Translations under genes and position numbers: made by a program
Notes under the pieces: generated by a model
What the model saw: the letters and a program-made list of their open reading frames with translations, nothing else
Databases searched by the model: none
What the model was told of the DNA's origin: nothing
Source of the DNA: Cytophagales bacterium
GTDB taxonomy: Bacteria; Bacteroidota; Bacteroidia; Cytophagales; Cyclobacteriaceae
Length of the DNA: 64,000 nt
Direction of reading: 5' to 3'
NCBI GenBank assembly: GCA_017303795.1
Contig: JAFLBR010000017.1
Coordinates: 1 to 64,000, forward strand
Shown here: positions 1-7,418 of the stretch, piece after piece
Position numbering within the stretch: the stretch's first letter is position 1
How the letters are laid out: each line of letters begins with the position of its first letter

Positions 1-56
1 GACTGTTCGTTGAGTATCCCGATAATCTGGGCCTCCGTAAAGCGCATCTTCTTCAT
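1..56 (-). CDS. IS3-family transposase OrfA, N-terminal fragment cut by the window edge
   Basis: Read on the minus strand from the ATG at 56, the sequence gives MKKMRFTEAQIIGILNEQ. This is the characteristic start of the helix-turn-helix OrfA protein of IS3-family (IS911/IS407-like) insertion sequences, which binds the element ends and supplies the first part of the frameshift-fused transposase. Only 18 residues lie in the window and the rest runs off the left edge. No stop or frameshift is seen in the part available. The assignment rests on the RFTEAQIIGIL signature alone. Confidence 0.85.
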   Translation of the reverse strand, partial: MKKMRFTEAQIIGILNEQ

Positions 57-116
57 TTGCTGTTTTTGTTAGGTTAAAGTTAAAAAACTCTATTTTTAAC
101 CTGTTCAAAAAAAACA
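1..116 (-). mobile_element. End of an IS3-family insertion sequence (partial)
   Basis: The OrfA start is followed outward by about 60 AT-rich bases that hold no gene. On the minus strand an end beginning TGTTTTTTTTGAACAG would fit the TG...CA termini of this family, which puts the outer boundary at about base 116. A short inverted pair (aggttaaa / tttaacct) lies between this boundary and orfA and may be part of the transposase binding site or promoter. The boundary and target duplication cannot be proved because the other end is outside the window. Confidence 0.6.
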
Positions 117-228
117 GCCTAGTACCAAAGCATATTGTGAATTTGGACGATCAATAAATGTATTTGACCCAGAGACAAAGGAGTTTGTCTTTTCCTACTT
201 CCCCTCAACAGAAGAGTCAGACTTCAAG

Positions 229-699
229 ATGGAGTTTACTTTTGATGAACCCGCATTGACAAATGGACTTTCATTTGTGCTGGACTCAAGAGTGGACTTG
301 AAAACGGATTCGATAATTGGATTAACCTTATTTAAAAACTATAGCAATCAGCATTCGGTTACGACAATTCTCAACAAATGGACAGAAAAGAATAAGAGAG
401 AATCGGAAATTATATTCAATGAAGTTTTCTTTGAGACAGCTGAGTTATTTGACGGAATTAAGACATGGAAGAAAAACTGTATTGAAATATTTAAGACAGT
501 AGAGCAGAGAATCTCTAAGGGAATGGATGTTGCTGTAATCAAGAATCAATTTCAAGTTATTTTTCGAATCAATCCAACTGAATCATTTACAGGTAGGCAA
601 GATGTAAACACAAATAGCAGCGACCATTACTATTCAGATATGGATGACCGTTTGAGCCTTGAGGATGAATTAATAAAAAGGATAAAGCGGCACCAATAG
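229..699 (+). CDS. Hypothetical protein, 3' remainder of a gene interrupted by the IS3 element
   Basis: I do not recognise this 156-residue soluble protein. It has no signal peptide or membrane segment and ends in a charged tail. The reading frame stays open upstream of the ATG at 229 as far as about base 100, and bases 118-228 translate to protein-like sequence (for example YCEFGRSINVFDPETKEF). The stop that closes the frame lies inside the IS3 end. The natural gene was therefore longer and its 5' part has been cut off by the insertion; the remainder may be expressed from the internal ATG or may be dead. Base use is AT-richer than in the housekeeping genes that follow, which suggests transferred DNA. 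Confidence 0.6.
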   Translation: MEFTFDEPALTNGLSFVLDSRVDLKTDSIIGLTLFKNYSNQHSVTTILNKWTEKNKRESEIIFNEVFFETAELFDGIKTWKKNCIEIFKTVEQRISKGMDVAVIKNQFQVIFRINPTESFTGRQDVNTNSSDHYYSDMDDRLSLEDELIKRIKRHQ

Positions 700-748
700 T
701 AAGACTGGTAACAGAACTATTTACTTCAAGCGGAGTGACTATAGAGAA

Positions 749-1315
749 ATGAGTTTTACGAAAACAATAGTAACCCTTCTGATAATATCCATCTTGACAA
801 TTGGGTGTGCAACAATCAAGCACGACTCATTCCAGACAATTGACAAGTTAGAAAAAGCGGACTTCCGGAAACTAAACGGACGATATTCAAATAATCCGAT
901 TGACGGTGCTGGAAAAATATTTCGCTCGCAAACTAATGGCGAGTATCAACCTAAGTCATTTTGGACAAATATTGAGCAGTATCAAATTGGTTCCGCTTCA
1001 GACTGGAGTAATCAAACAGTTGAGGTTGAATTTGTAACTGCTGAGAAGGCTATTTTTAGATTGTATCAAGGGGACTCTTTAATCGACAAAAGAAAAGTTA
1101 AAGGAAAATTTAAAGACGGATACTTTTATTCGAGACCATCTTTCGTAGTAATGCCTTTAGTTCCTGTTTTATTCGGACATAATACACATCGCTTAAGAAT
1201 TGGAAAGGCGAACAATGATTTAGTCGTTGACTACAAATGGAATATTTGGATGTCCTTTCTAATAGCAGGAAAATCAGAAAAAGGACAGAGTAGTTTGGTT
1301 TTTAATAAGCGGTAA
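749..1315 (+). CDS. Hypothetical lipoprotein
   Basis: A 188-residue protein with a signal peptide ending in a lipobox (LTIGC, Cys19), so it is probably anchored in the outer or inner membrane. The mature part has no motif I recognise; mixed charged and aromatic residues suggest a small beta-rich domain. It starts 49 bases after the previous gene on the same strand and could share its transcript. Composition is AT-rich like the preceding gene. The sequence GGTAACAG occurs at its stop codon (1311-1318) and also just after the preceding gene (707-714). Confidence 0.65.
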   Translation: MSFTKTIVTLLIISILTIGCATIKHDSFQTIDKLEKADFRKLNGRYSNNPIDGAGKIFRSQTNGEYQPKSFWTNIEQYQIGSASDWSNQTVEVEFVTAEKAIFRLYQGDSLIDKRKVKGKFKDGYFYSRPSFVVMPLVPVLFGHNTHRLRIGKANNDLVVDYKWNIWMSFLIAGKSEKGQSSLVFNKR

Positions 1316-1470
1316 CAGCGCACAACAGCTATTTGTAATGGCTGGTTACGATGCAAATCTGGAGCCTTGTTCTTCCAGAGAAAATTTCTTGTAAATTGAA
1401 ATTTCGTGTGTTGAATTTCCGCCCGAACGCAAAGCTCGATGGAGGTTGCCCTCTTAAAAACAGAATCCGT
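1316..1470 (+). other. Non-coding spacer with inverted repeats, possible recombination site or dispersed repeat
   Basis: I find no convincing gene here: the one open frame across it runs antisense into murI and has no family features. The segment has an inverted pair (GAAATT / AATTTC within 1400-1430) and begins with GGTAACAGCGC at the stop of the preceding lipoprotein gene. Its position between AT-rich accessory genes and housekeeping murI marks the edge of the accessory patch. An attC-like cassette end is a possibility only. Confidence 0.3.
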
Positions 1471-2280
1471 CTAATTCCACAACGGATGATACTTCAACTG
1501 CACCTGACTTTTAAAAAACAATTTAGTGGCTGCTTCAAAAGCTTCAGTATAATCCGATACAAAGAATTGATGGGTAGCGGCATTGGTGTTTAACAACCGG
1601 TGTGCGGCTAAGTATTGGTGCAAGGCCCGCGCTACAATAGCAGCAGAGTCCAGCACGGCAATCTTATTTTGATAATACTGGTTAATCTCCGGTTTAATAA
1701 GCGGGTAGTGTGTACATGCCAGCACCAGGGCTTCAATATCCGTTAAGGCTGGGTCGGCCAGGTATTGCGCAATAATTTCATGGCTGATCTGGTTATTGAA
1801 AAAACCTTCTTCAATCATGGGTGCCAATAAAGGCGTGGCCAATGTTTTAAGTTTGATAGTGCTGTCGGCTTCTTCCAGCTTGCGCGTATATACATTTGAG
1901 TTTATGGTGCGTTTGGTGCCAATCAACCCCACAGTTTTGCCGGGGTAGTGTTCGGCTACGTATTCCACCATCGGGTCTATTACATTTATAATGTGTGCAT
2001 CGTGGCGCACATATTCTTTCAATAGTTCGTAAGCCGCAGAGCTGGCCGAGTTACACGCAATTACAATTACTTTACACCCTTGCTTTAATAAAACATCGGC
2101 AATCTTTATAGAGAAGGCTTGAATAGCGGCTTCTGATTTATCCCCGTAAGGAAGGTGTGCTGTATCACCAAAATAAATAAGGCTTTCGTTAGGTAATTCC
2201 TGTTGGATGGCATGCGCTACGGTAAGGCCACCAATACCGCTATCAAAAATTCCTACAGGTGCTGTTGCGTGCTTTTTCAC
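1471..2280 (-). CDS. murI: Glutamate racemase
   Basis: MurI interconverts L- and D-glutamate in the cytoplasm and supplies D-Glu for peptidoglycan. The protein is about 269 residues, normal for the family. The N-terminal substrate motif FDSGIGG (Asp13) and both catalytic cysteines are present (ACNSAS, Cys76; ACTHYP, Cys189). I place the start at the GTG at 2280, giving MKKHATAPVG. A longer frame runs up to 2328 but would include the promoter box TATTTTTG (2287-2294). It is divergent from fabI with 68 bases between the two starts. Confidence 0.93.
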   Translation of the reverse strand: MKKHATAPVGIFDSGIGGLTVAHAIQQELPNESLIYFGDTAHLPYGDKSEAAIQAFSIKIADVLLKQGCKVIVIACNSASSAAYELLKEYVRHDAHIINVIDPMVEYVAEHYPGKTVGLIGTKRTINSNVYTRKLEEADSTIKLKTLATPLLAPMIEEGFFNNQISHEIIAQYLADPALTDIEALVLACTHYPLIKPEINQYYQNKIAVLDSAAIVARALHQYLAAHRLLNTNAATHQFFVSDYTEAFEAATKLFFKSQVQLKYHPLWN

Positions 2281-2286
2281 AGAGTG

Positions 2287-2294
2287 CAAAAATA
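2287..2294 (-). promoter_or_regulatory. murI -7 promoter box TATTTTTG
   Basis: A perfect match on the minus strand to the Bacteroidota -7 consensus TAnnTTTG lies six bases upstream of the GTG start of murI. Transcription would then begin at or within a base or two of the start codon, giving a nearly leaderless message. No clear TTG is seen at the -33 position. Confidence 0.5.
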
Positions 2295-2348
2295 GGTGCA
2301 ATGCACAGGAAATTTGTAATATTGTCAAACTTTTAAATCGTACTTCAC

Positions 2349-3158
2349 ATGGCCAATCTGCTTAAAGGAAAAAAGGGAATCATCTTCGGAGCGTTAGATG
2401 AAAATTCTATTGCGTGGAAAACAGCGTTGAGAATAAAAGAAGAGGGTGGAGAGTTTACGTTAACCAACGCGCCAATTGCCATGCGCCTGGGCACCATCAA
2501 TAAATTAGCCGAAACTTGTAATGCGCAAGTAATTCCAGCCGATGCAACTTCTGAAGCAGATTTGAATAACCTGTTTACCAAATCGATGGAAGTTTTGGGT
2601 GGTAAACTGGATTTTGTGTTGCACTCTATCGGTATGAGTCCGAACATCCGCAAAGGCAAAGAGTATGGCGACATGAATTACGAATGGTATTTAAAAACGC
2701 TTGATATTTCTGCGTTGTCGTTTCATAAAGTTTTACAGACTTCAGAAAAATTAGATGCCTTGAATGAGTGGGCTTCGGTTGTGGGGCTAAGTTACATTGC
2801 GGCCCAACGCGCTTACCCCGACTATACCGATATGGCCCAGGCCAAAGCCATGTTAGAGTCTATTGCGCGCAGCTATGGTCAGCGTTATGGTACTAAGAAG
2901 AAAGTGCGTGTAAATACCATTTCACAATCGCCAACCAAAACTACAGCGGGCACGGGCATCTCCGGCTTCGATGTGTTTTTTGATTTTGCCGACATGATGT
3001 CGCCATTGGGTAACGCTTCCGCGGAAGATTGCGCCAACTACATTGCGGTAATGTTCTCGGATTATACGCGCATGGTTACCATGCAAAACCTGATGCACGA
3101 TGGTGGCTTCTCTTCATCGGGTATTACTAATAATCTGATTGAACGGTTAACCAAATAA
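2349..3158 (+). CDS. fabI: Enoyl-[acyl-carrier-protein] reductase (NADH)
   Basis: FabI reduces the trans-2-enoyl-ACP double bond, the last step of each fatty-acid elongation cycle. The 269-residue protein has the FabI form of the SDR fold: KGKKGIIFG-type nucleotide-binding N-terminus, HSIGMSP loop, the catalytic Tyr-x6-Lys pair in YTDMAQAK, and the ISQSPTKTTAG segment of the substrate loop. It begins with ATG and is divergent from murI. It is followed by a 73-base spacer containing a CCAG-rich tract and then ispE on the same strand. I see nothing unusual in the protein. Confidence 0.95.
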   Translation: MANLLKGKKGIIFGALDENSIAWKTALRIKEEGGEFTLTNAPIAMRLGTINKLAETCNAQVIPADATSEADLNNLFTKSMEVLGGKLDFVLHSIGMSPNIRKGKEYGDMNYEWYLKTLDISALSFHKVLQTSEKLDALNEWASVVGLSYIAAQRAYPDYTDMAQAKAMLESIARSYGQRYGTKKKVRVNTISQSPTKTTAGTGISGFDVFFDFADMMSPLGNASAEDCANYIAVMFSDYTRMVTMQNLMHDGGFSSSGITNNLIERLTK

Positions 3159-3181
3159 TCCAATTGGTTATGGGTTTTTAG

Positions 3182-3231
3182 TTGTTGGTTCTGCATGGCC
3201 AGCAACAAGCAACCAGCGACCAGCAACTTAG
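3182..3231 (+). repeat. CCAGCAAC-type tract directly upstream of ispE
   Basis: The bases before the ispE ATG read as reiterated CCAGCAAC / AAGCAACCAGCGACCAGCAAC words and can pair with the preceding GTTGTTGGTT. Closely similar tracts sit directly before three other start codons in this window (27021, 29423 and 55291). Confidence 0.55.
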
Positions 3232-4041
3232 ATGGTTTCTTTCCCCCATTGCAAAATCAATCTCGGGCTTCACGTGGTGGCGAAGCGTAAAGATGGCTAT
3301 CACAACATTGAAACCTGTTTTTATCCGGTACCCCGAACCGATATACTGGAAGTAATTAAGTCTGATAAGTTTGATTTTACTGCTTCGGGCTTAACTGTAG
3401 CCGGTGCGGTGAATGATAATTTATGCGTGAAGGCTTACCACCTGATGGCGAATGATTTTAAGCTATCATCTGTAAAAATTCATTTGCATAAAATCTTACC
3501 CATGGGTGCGGGTGTGGGTGGTGGCTCTGCCGATGCTGCATTTATGTTGCGCGCACTCAATTCACTTTTTAAATTGAATCTTTCGCAAACCGTATTAAAA
3601 AGTTATGCTGCAGAATTGGGTAGTGATTGTGCATTCTTTCTGCAAGATGAACCGATGTTGGCCGAAGGTAGAGGCGAAATACTTGCTGTTGCACCGGTTA
3701 GTTTGAAAGGCAAATACCTGGTGTTGGTAAAACCCGATGTGCATGTGGCTACAGCCGATGCCTATGCCGGAGTGGTTCCATCTAAACCGGTAAACCGGTT
3801 ACAGGATGTTTTGCAATTACCAATTGAAAGCTGGCGCGATAAGCTGGTAAATGATTTTGAAACTTCCGTGTTTAAAAAGTTTCCGACTATTGCTGAGTTA
3901 AAATCACGACTTTATAGAAACGGAGCCGTGTATGCCTGCATGAGCGGCTCTGGTGCTTCGGTGTTTGGAATTTTTAATTCGCCTGTAGATTTAAAAGCAG
4001 AGTTTGCAACTGCTGATTACTGGGGCGGAATGCTCAATTGA
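3232..4041 (+). CDS. ispE: 4-diphosphocytidyl-2-C-methyl-D-erythritol kinase
   Basis: IspE phosphorylates CDP-methylerythritol in the non-mevalonate (MEP) isoprenoid pathway. This is a GHMP kinase of 269 residues. The N-terminal PHCKINLGLHV substrate segment and the glycine-rich ATP loop PMGAGVGGGSADAA are intact, and the C-terminal SGSGASVFG motif is present. The ATG at 3232 follows a CCAG-rich leader. The gene is convergent with the EamA transporter gene and the 3' region carries a cluster of hairpins that may terminate both transcripts. Confidence 0.94.
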   Translation: MVSFPHCKINLGLHVVAKRKDGYHNIETCFYPVPRTDILEVIKSDKFDFTASGLTVAGAVNDNLCVKAYHLMANDFKLSSVKIHLHKILPMGAGVGGGSADAAFMLRALNSLFKLNLSQTVLKSYAAELGSDCAFFLQDEPMLAEGRGEILAVAPVSLKGKYLVLVKPDVHVATADAYAGVVPSKPVNRLQDVLQLPIESWRDKLVNDFETSVFKKFPTIAELKSRLYRNGAVYACMSGSGASVFGIFNSPVDLKAEFATADYWGGMLN

Positions 4042-4048
4042 GTTTCTT

Positions 4049-4158
4049 GGCGTCAGACCGCTCTAAGCGGTCAGGACGCCTTTAACTTATCGCATCGTCT
4101 CTCGCAGAGGACGATGCATTGCTAAAAATCGTATCGTCCCCGAAGCGGGAGACGATAC
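4049..4158. terminator. Cluster of three hairpins between convergent genes
   Basis: Three inverted repeats follow one another. The first, 4049-4080, has GGCGTC/GACGCC outer and GACCGCT/AGCGGTC inner arms. The second, 4092-4117, has GCATCGTC/GACGATGC. The third, 4131-4158, has GTATCGTC/GACGATAC with inner CCCG/CGGG. The last two share the ATCGTC/GACGAT arms and look like diverged copies. None is followed by a strong T-run, so bidirectional termination is inferred from position between convergent ispE and the EamA gene. Confidence 0.5.
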
Positions 4159-4163
4159 TAAAG

Positions 4164-5054
4164 TCAGACCACCTTCAGTTGGGTTCGCTTTAAAATCGGG
4201 TAAACAATAACCGAACTCAGCACAATAGCAGTACCCACATAAAACTGCCAGTTCATTACCTCTTGTTGTCCGAATACCAGCAAGGCCAACACAATTCCAT
4301 AAAGAGGCTCCAGGTTCAGCGCAAGCTGAATCATAAAAACAGAAATGCGTTTGGAAAGATTAATTGATGCTGAGAACGCATACACCGAACAAGCCCACGC
4401 CATAATGGCTATGTAAAACCAATCGCTTAGTGTAGGCACAAGGTTAAGATTGTTAACCATAGGCAATTGCACATACAGCGGCATAAAAAGCAAGATGAGT
4501 ATGCAAGCGCCCAACATTTCGTAAAACGTAATCGCGTAAGCATTTACCTGATGCACCAGTTTTGAGTTTATGATACTGAACCAGGCAGCCGTTAAACCCG
4601 CGATTACACCAAGCAACAAACCCAACGGATGTTTAAAATCAAAGGCAAGAATAATTCCTAACCCAATCAACACCACAACACCCAATGCAATATCAAGCGC
4701 AGCAATTTTTTTTCTTTTGAGGATGGGCTCAAGTATGGCTGCCCAGAATGAGCAGGTAGCAAAACCAACTAGGCTGGTAGAAGGATTGGAAATTTTTCCA
4801 GACACAAAAAAAGCAATCCAGTGAATAGCCACAATGATGCTGGTGGCAAAAACTTTTATCAATAAAGAGGAAGAAATAGAAAACGATTTTTTGAACACCA
4901 GCATAATTAACCCCATACCCGCTGCGGCTAAAAGCGTTCGGTAAAAAACCATTTCAACAGAAGGAATGGTAATGAGCTTACCCAGTATGGCAGTAAAGCC
5001 CCACAAAAAAACCAGAAAGTGCAGATGAAAATAATCTCGTGTTGTGGCGATCAC
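4164..5054 (-). CDS. EamA/DMT-superfamily transporter
   Basis: A 296-residue inner-membrane protein with about ten hydrophobic segments arranged as two EamA repeats, the pattern of drug/metabolite exporters. Substrate cannot be deduced. The start is a GTG at 5054 that overlaps the TGA stop of the upstream permease gene as GTGA, so translation is probably coupled. It is the last gene of the tgt - permease - EamA run on the minus strand. The C-terminus is short and basic. Confidence 0.85.
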   Translation of the reverse strand: MIATTRDYFHLHFLVFLWGFTAILGKLITIPSVEMVFYRTLLAAAGMGLIMLVFKKSFSISSSLLIKVFATSIIVAIHWIAFFVSGKISNPSTSLVGFATCSFWAAILEPILKRKKIAALDIALGVVVLIGLGIILAFDFKHPLGLLLGVIAGLTAAWFSIINSKLVHQVNAYAITFYEMLGACILILLFMPLYVQLPMVNNLNLVPTLSDWFYIAIMAWACSVYAFSASINLSKRISVFMIQLALNLEPLYGIVLALLVFGQQEVMNWQFYVGTAIVLSSVIVYPILKRTQLKVV

Positions 5055-6151
5055 CGCGGAACGTATTTATACATGCCCATCGAAAGTATAAAAAAAACTC
5101 CGTTGGGTAACCAGGCCGCCATAAAAGGTGGGAGTGAACCGCTTTCGGCAAAGGTGCGCGTCATGGTAAAGAACAAAATAAAAACGAATGAGAGCATGAA
5201 TCCCAATGCAATCTGGAAACCCGTGCCACCGCGACTTTTGCGCGAGGAAACAATTACGCCCATAAACACCAACACAAAAATGGTAAACGGAATAGCAAAC
5301 CGGATTTGTTTTTCTGTTTCGTAAGCTTCCACACCGGTGCTTCCGCGAAAGCGCATTTTGTCTATATGTTCCGTAAGTTCATCTATGGTCATGCCATCGT
5401 AACCACGATCAGTGGCTTCAAAGTCTTCGGGTGTAACGGCTAAGGTGGTGTCCATCGCATCTCCGCGCGAAGCGAGCTCAAATGCGGCACCAACTTGTTG
5501 TATTCTGAAAATGCTATCTACCTGTTTGCGTTTCCAGTACCGCATAGTCCATTTGTGCTTGGCGGTATCCCACTGAATATTTTCAGCAGTTAATTTTTCA
5601 ACCAACCGGTTGCTATCAAATCTCTCTAATGAAAATTGATGCCCCACATTATTCTGGCTGCTGAAGTTCTGAATAAACAAATACACATTGGGTTCAATCT
5701 GCATGTGAATGTTAGATCGACTCGTCATGTTGTTCTTTTTGAAATACTGTAATTCAAACTCAATTCGTTCGCGATTCGATTTTGGAATTATCCAGCCATT
5801 CAAATAGAAACTTAAACCCGCAATTATAAAGCCCGCGATAAAGTAAGGAACCAGCAATCGATTAAAACTTACCCCACTACTCAGTATGGCGATGATTTCG
5901 GTATGCGCAGCCATGCGCGAGGTTACATATACAATGGTAATAAAAACTGTAATAGGCGAAATAAGTCCGGCTATCCACGGAATAAAGTCACCATAATAAC
6001 CCAGAATGCTGGCGGTGCCGAGGTTGTTGATTACAAACTTGTCCAGCTTTTCGGTTATATCAATAACGGTGATGATAGCCACCAGAATCAGCACCACGTA
6101 AAAAAACGTAGCAAGAATTTTTTTAATGATATACCGATCCAGAATAGTCAT
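5051..6151 (-). CDS. LptF/LptG-family lipopolysaccharide export permease (YjgP/YjgQ)
   Basis: A 366-residue protein of the YjgP/YjgQ family, the permease subunits that with LptB extract LPS from the inner membrane. The N-terminal segment MTILDRYIIKKIL followed by a first membrane helix, two more helices to about residue 110, a beta-rich periplasmic domain (about 130-270) and three C-terminal helices fit the family layout. It lies 10 bases after tgt and overlaps the EamA gene by four bases. Whether it is LptF or LptG cannot be settled here; its length and position next to tgt favour LptG in this phylum. Confidence 0.85.
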   Translation of the reverse strand: MTILDRYIIKKILATFFYVVLILVAIITVIDITEKLDKFVINNLGTASILGYYGDFIPWIAGLISPITVFITIVYVTSRMAAHTEIIAILSSGVSFNRLLVPYFIAGFIIAGLSFYLNGWIIPKSNRERIEFELQYFKKNNMTSRSNIHMQIEPNVYLFIQNFSSQNNVGHQFSLERFDSNRLVEKLTAENIQWDTAKHKWTMRYWKRKQVDSIFRIQQVGAAFELASRGDAMDTTLAVTPEDFEATDRGYDGMTIDELTEHIDKMRFRGSTGVEAYETEKQIRFAIPFTIFVLVFMGVIVSSRKSRGGTGFQIALGFMLSFVFILFFTMTRTFAESGSLPPFMAAWLPNGVFFILSMGMYKYVPR

Positions 6152-6161
6152 TCAAAAAAAG

Positions 6162-7292
6162 TTACAAGCGTTGCGACACGATTTTAACCATGCTATTTTT
6201 CCACGTGTTAAAAGTACCCGCCAGAATTTGTTGCCGGGCTTGCTTCACCAACCAAAGGTAAAACGCCAGGTTGTGGATTGAAGCAATTTGTGCGCCTAAA
6301 ATTTCCTTCGAGATAATGAGGTGCCGCAGGTAGGCTTTCGAATAAAAAGTACTGACATAATCGCCCAGTTCTGCATCAATAGGCGAAAGATCATCTTTCC
6401 ACTTTTCGTTGCGAATGTTAATGATGCCTTGTGTGGTAAACAACATGCCATTGCGGGCATTGCGGGTTGGCATTACACAATCAAACATATCAATACCAAG
6501 GGCAATGCATTCCAGAATGTTTTCAGGTGTGCCTACGCCCATCAGGTATCGGGGTTTTTCGCCCGGTAAAATACCACACACCACTTCGGTCATCTCGTTC
6601 ATCATTTCATGCGGTTCGCCAACCGATAACCCACCAATGGCATTGCCGGGTTGATCTTGCGCGGCAATAAACTCAGCCGACTGAATGCGTAAATCTTTAT
6701 ACACGCTGCCTTGCACAATCGGGAACAAAGCTTGCGAGTAGCCATACTTTCCTTCTGTTTCGTTTACCCGTTTTACACATCGCTGCAACCAACGGTGTGT
6801 AAGGCCCATCGATTTTTTTGCGTACTCATATTCGCAAGGGTAAGGCGTACATTCATCGAAAGCCATAATAATATCAGCCCCAATGGTGCGCTCTATATCC
6901 ATTACACCTTCGGGTGTAAACACGTGCTTCGAGCCATCAATGTGCGATTTGAAGATCACACCTTCTTCGGTAATCTTTCGGTTATCGCCCAGCGAATAAA
7001 CCTGGTAACCACCGCTATCGGTAAGCATGGGCCGTTGCCATCCAATAAATTTATGTAGCCCACCGGCTTGTTCGATAAGCCCGAGGCCGGGCCGCAAATA
7101 CAAATGGTAGGTGTTGCCCAGAATTATTTTTGCGTCAATATCAGTTTCAAGTTCGCGTTGGTGCACCGCTTTAACAGAACCCGCGGTACCCACCGGCATA
7201 AAAATAGGAGTCGGAATTTCGCCATGATCGGTACTAAGTATGCCTGCGCGGGCTTTTGAATCACGATCGGTAGCGGAAAGAGTAAATTTCAT
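6162..7292 (-). CDS. tgt: tRNA-guanine transglycosylase
   Basis: Tgt swaps guanine-34 for preQ1 in tRNAs with GUN anticodons on the way to queuosine. The 376-residue protein has the expected catalytic aspartates (TDSGGYQ, Asp92; FDCVMPTR nucleophile, Asp271) and the IHNLAFYLW C-terminal motif (His340). The zinc site is altered: where typical enzymes have C-x-C-x2-C before YSRAYLRHL, this protein has Leu309, Asp311 and Ser314. It heads an operon with the Lpt permease and the EamA transporter gene. Confidence 0.93.
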   Translation of the reverse strand: MKFTLSATDRDSKARAGILSTDHGEIPTPIFMPVGTAGSVKAVHQRELETDIDAKIILGNTYHLYLRPGLGLIEQAGGLHKFIGWQRPMLTDSGGYQVYSLGDNRKITEEGVIFKSHIDGSKHVFTPEGVMDIERTIGADIIMAFDECTPYPCEYEYAKKSMGLTHRWLQRCVKRVNETEGKYGYSQALFPIVQGSVYKDLRIQSAEFIAAQDQPGNAIGGLSVGEPHEMMNEMTEVVCGILPGEKPRYLMGVGTPENILECIALGIDMFDCVMPTRNARNGMLFTTQGIINIRNEKWKDDLSPIDAELGDYVSTFYSKAYLRHLIISKEILGAQIASIHNLAFYLWLVKQARQQILAGTFNTWKNSMVKIVSQRL

Positions 7293-7396
7293 TTGGCCGC
7301 AAGTTAGGGGTAGGGTTTTGGGCGTGCAAATACAAACTACTGGCAGGTTTTTTCAGGGAAGCATCGAAGTAAGTGCCGCTCGTATGAATGAAGCCT

Positions 7397-7404
7397 TATC
7401 TTTG
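7397..7404 (+). promoter_or_regulatory. Promoter -7 box TATCTTTG of the glycosyltransferase gene
   Basis: A perfect TAnnTTTG match 14 bases upstream of the first candidate start codon (TTG at 7419). No matching -33 TTG is obvious. The same octamer is found upstream of rsmG. Confidence 0.5.
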
Positions 7405-7418
7405 TCGCGCTTAAAAAA

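Noticed and set aside
1351..1593. An 80-codon open frame running into murI
   Set aside because: Most of it is antisense to murI, its sequence has no family features, and the part outside murI is a non-coding spacer with inverted repeats.
2281..2328. A 16-residue N-terminal extension of MurI
   Set aside because: It would cover the -7 promoter box TATTTTTG, and it adds residues that do not fit the family, whose proteins start a few residues before FDSGIGG.
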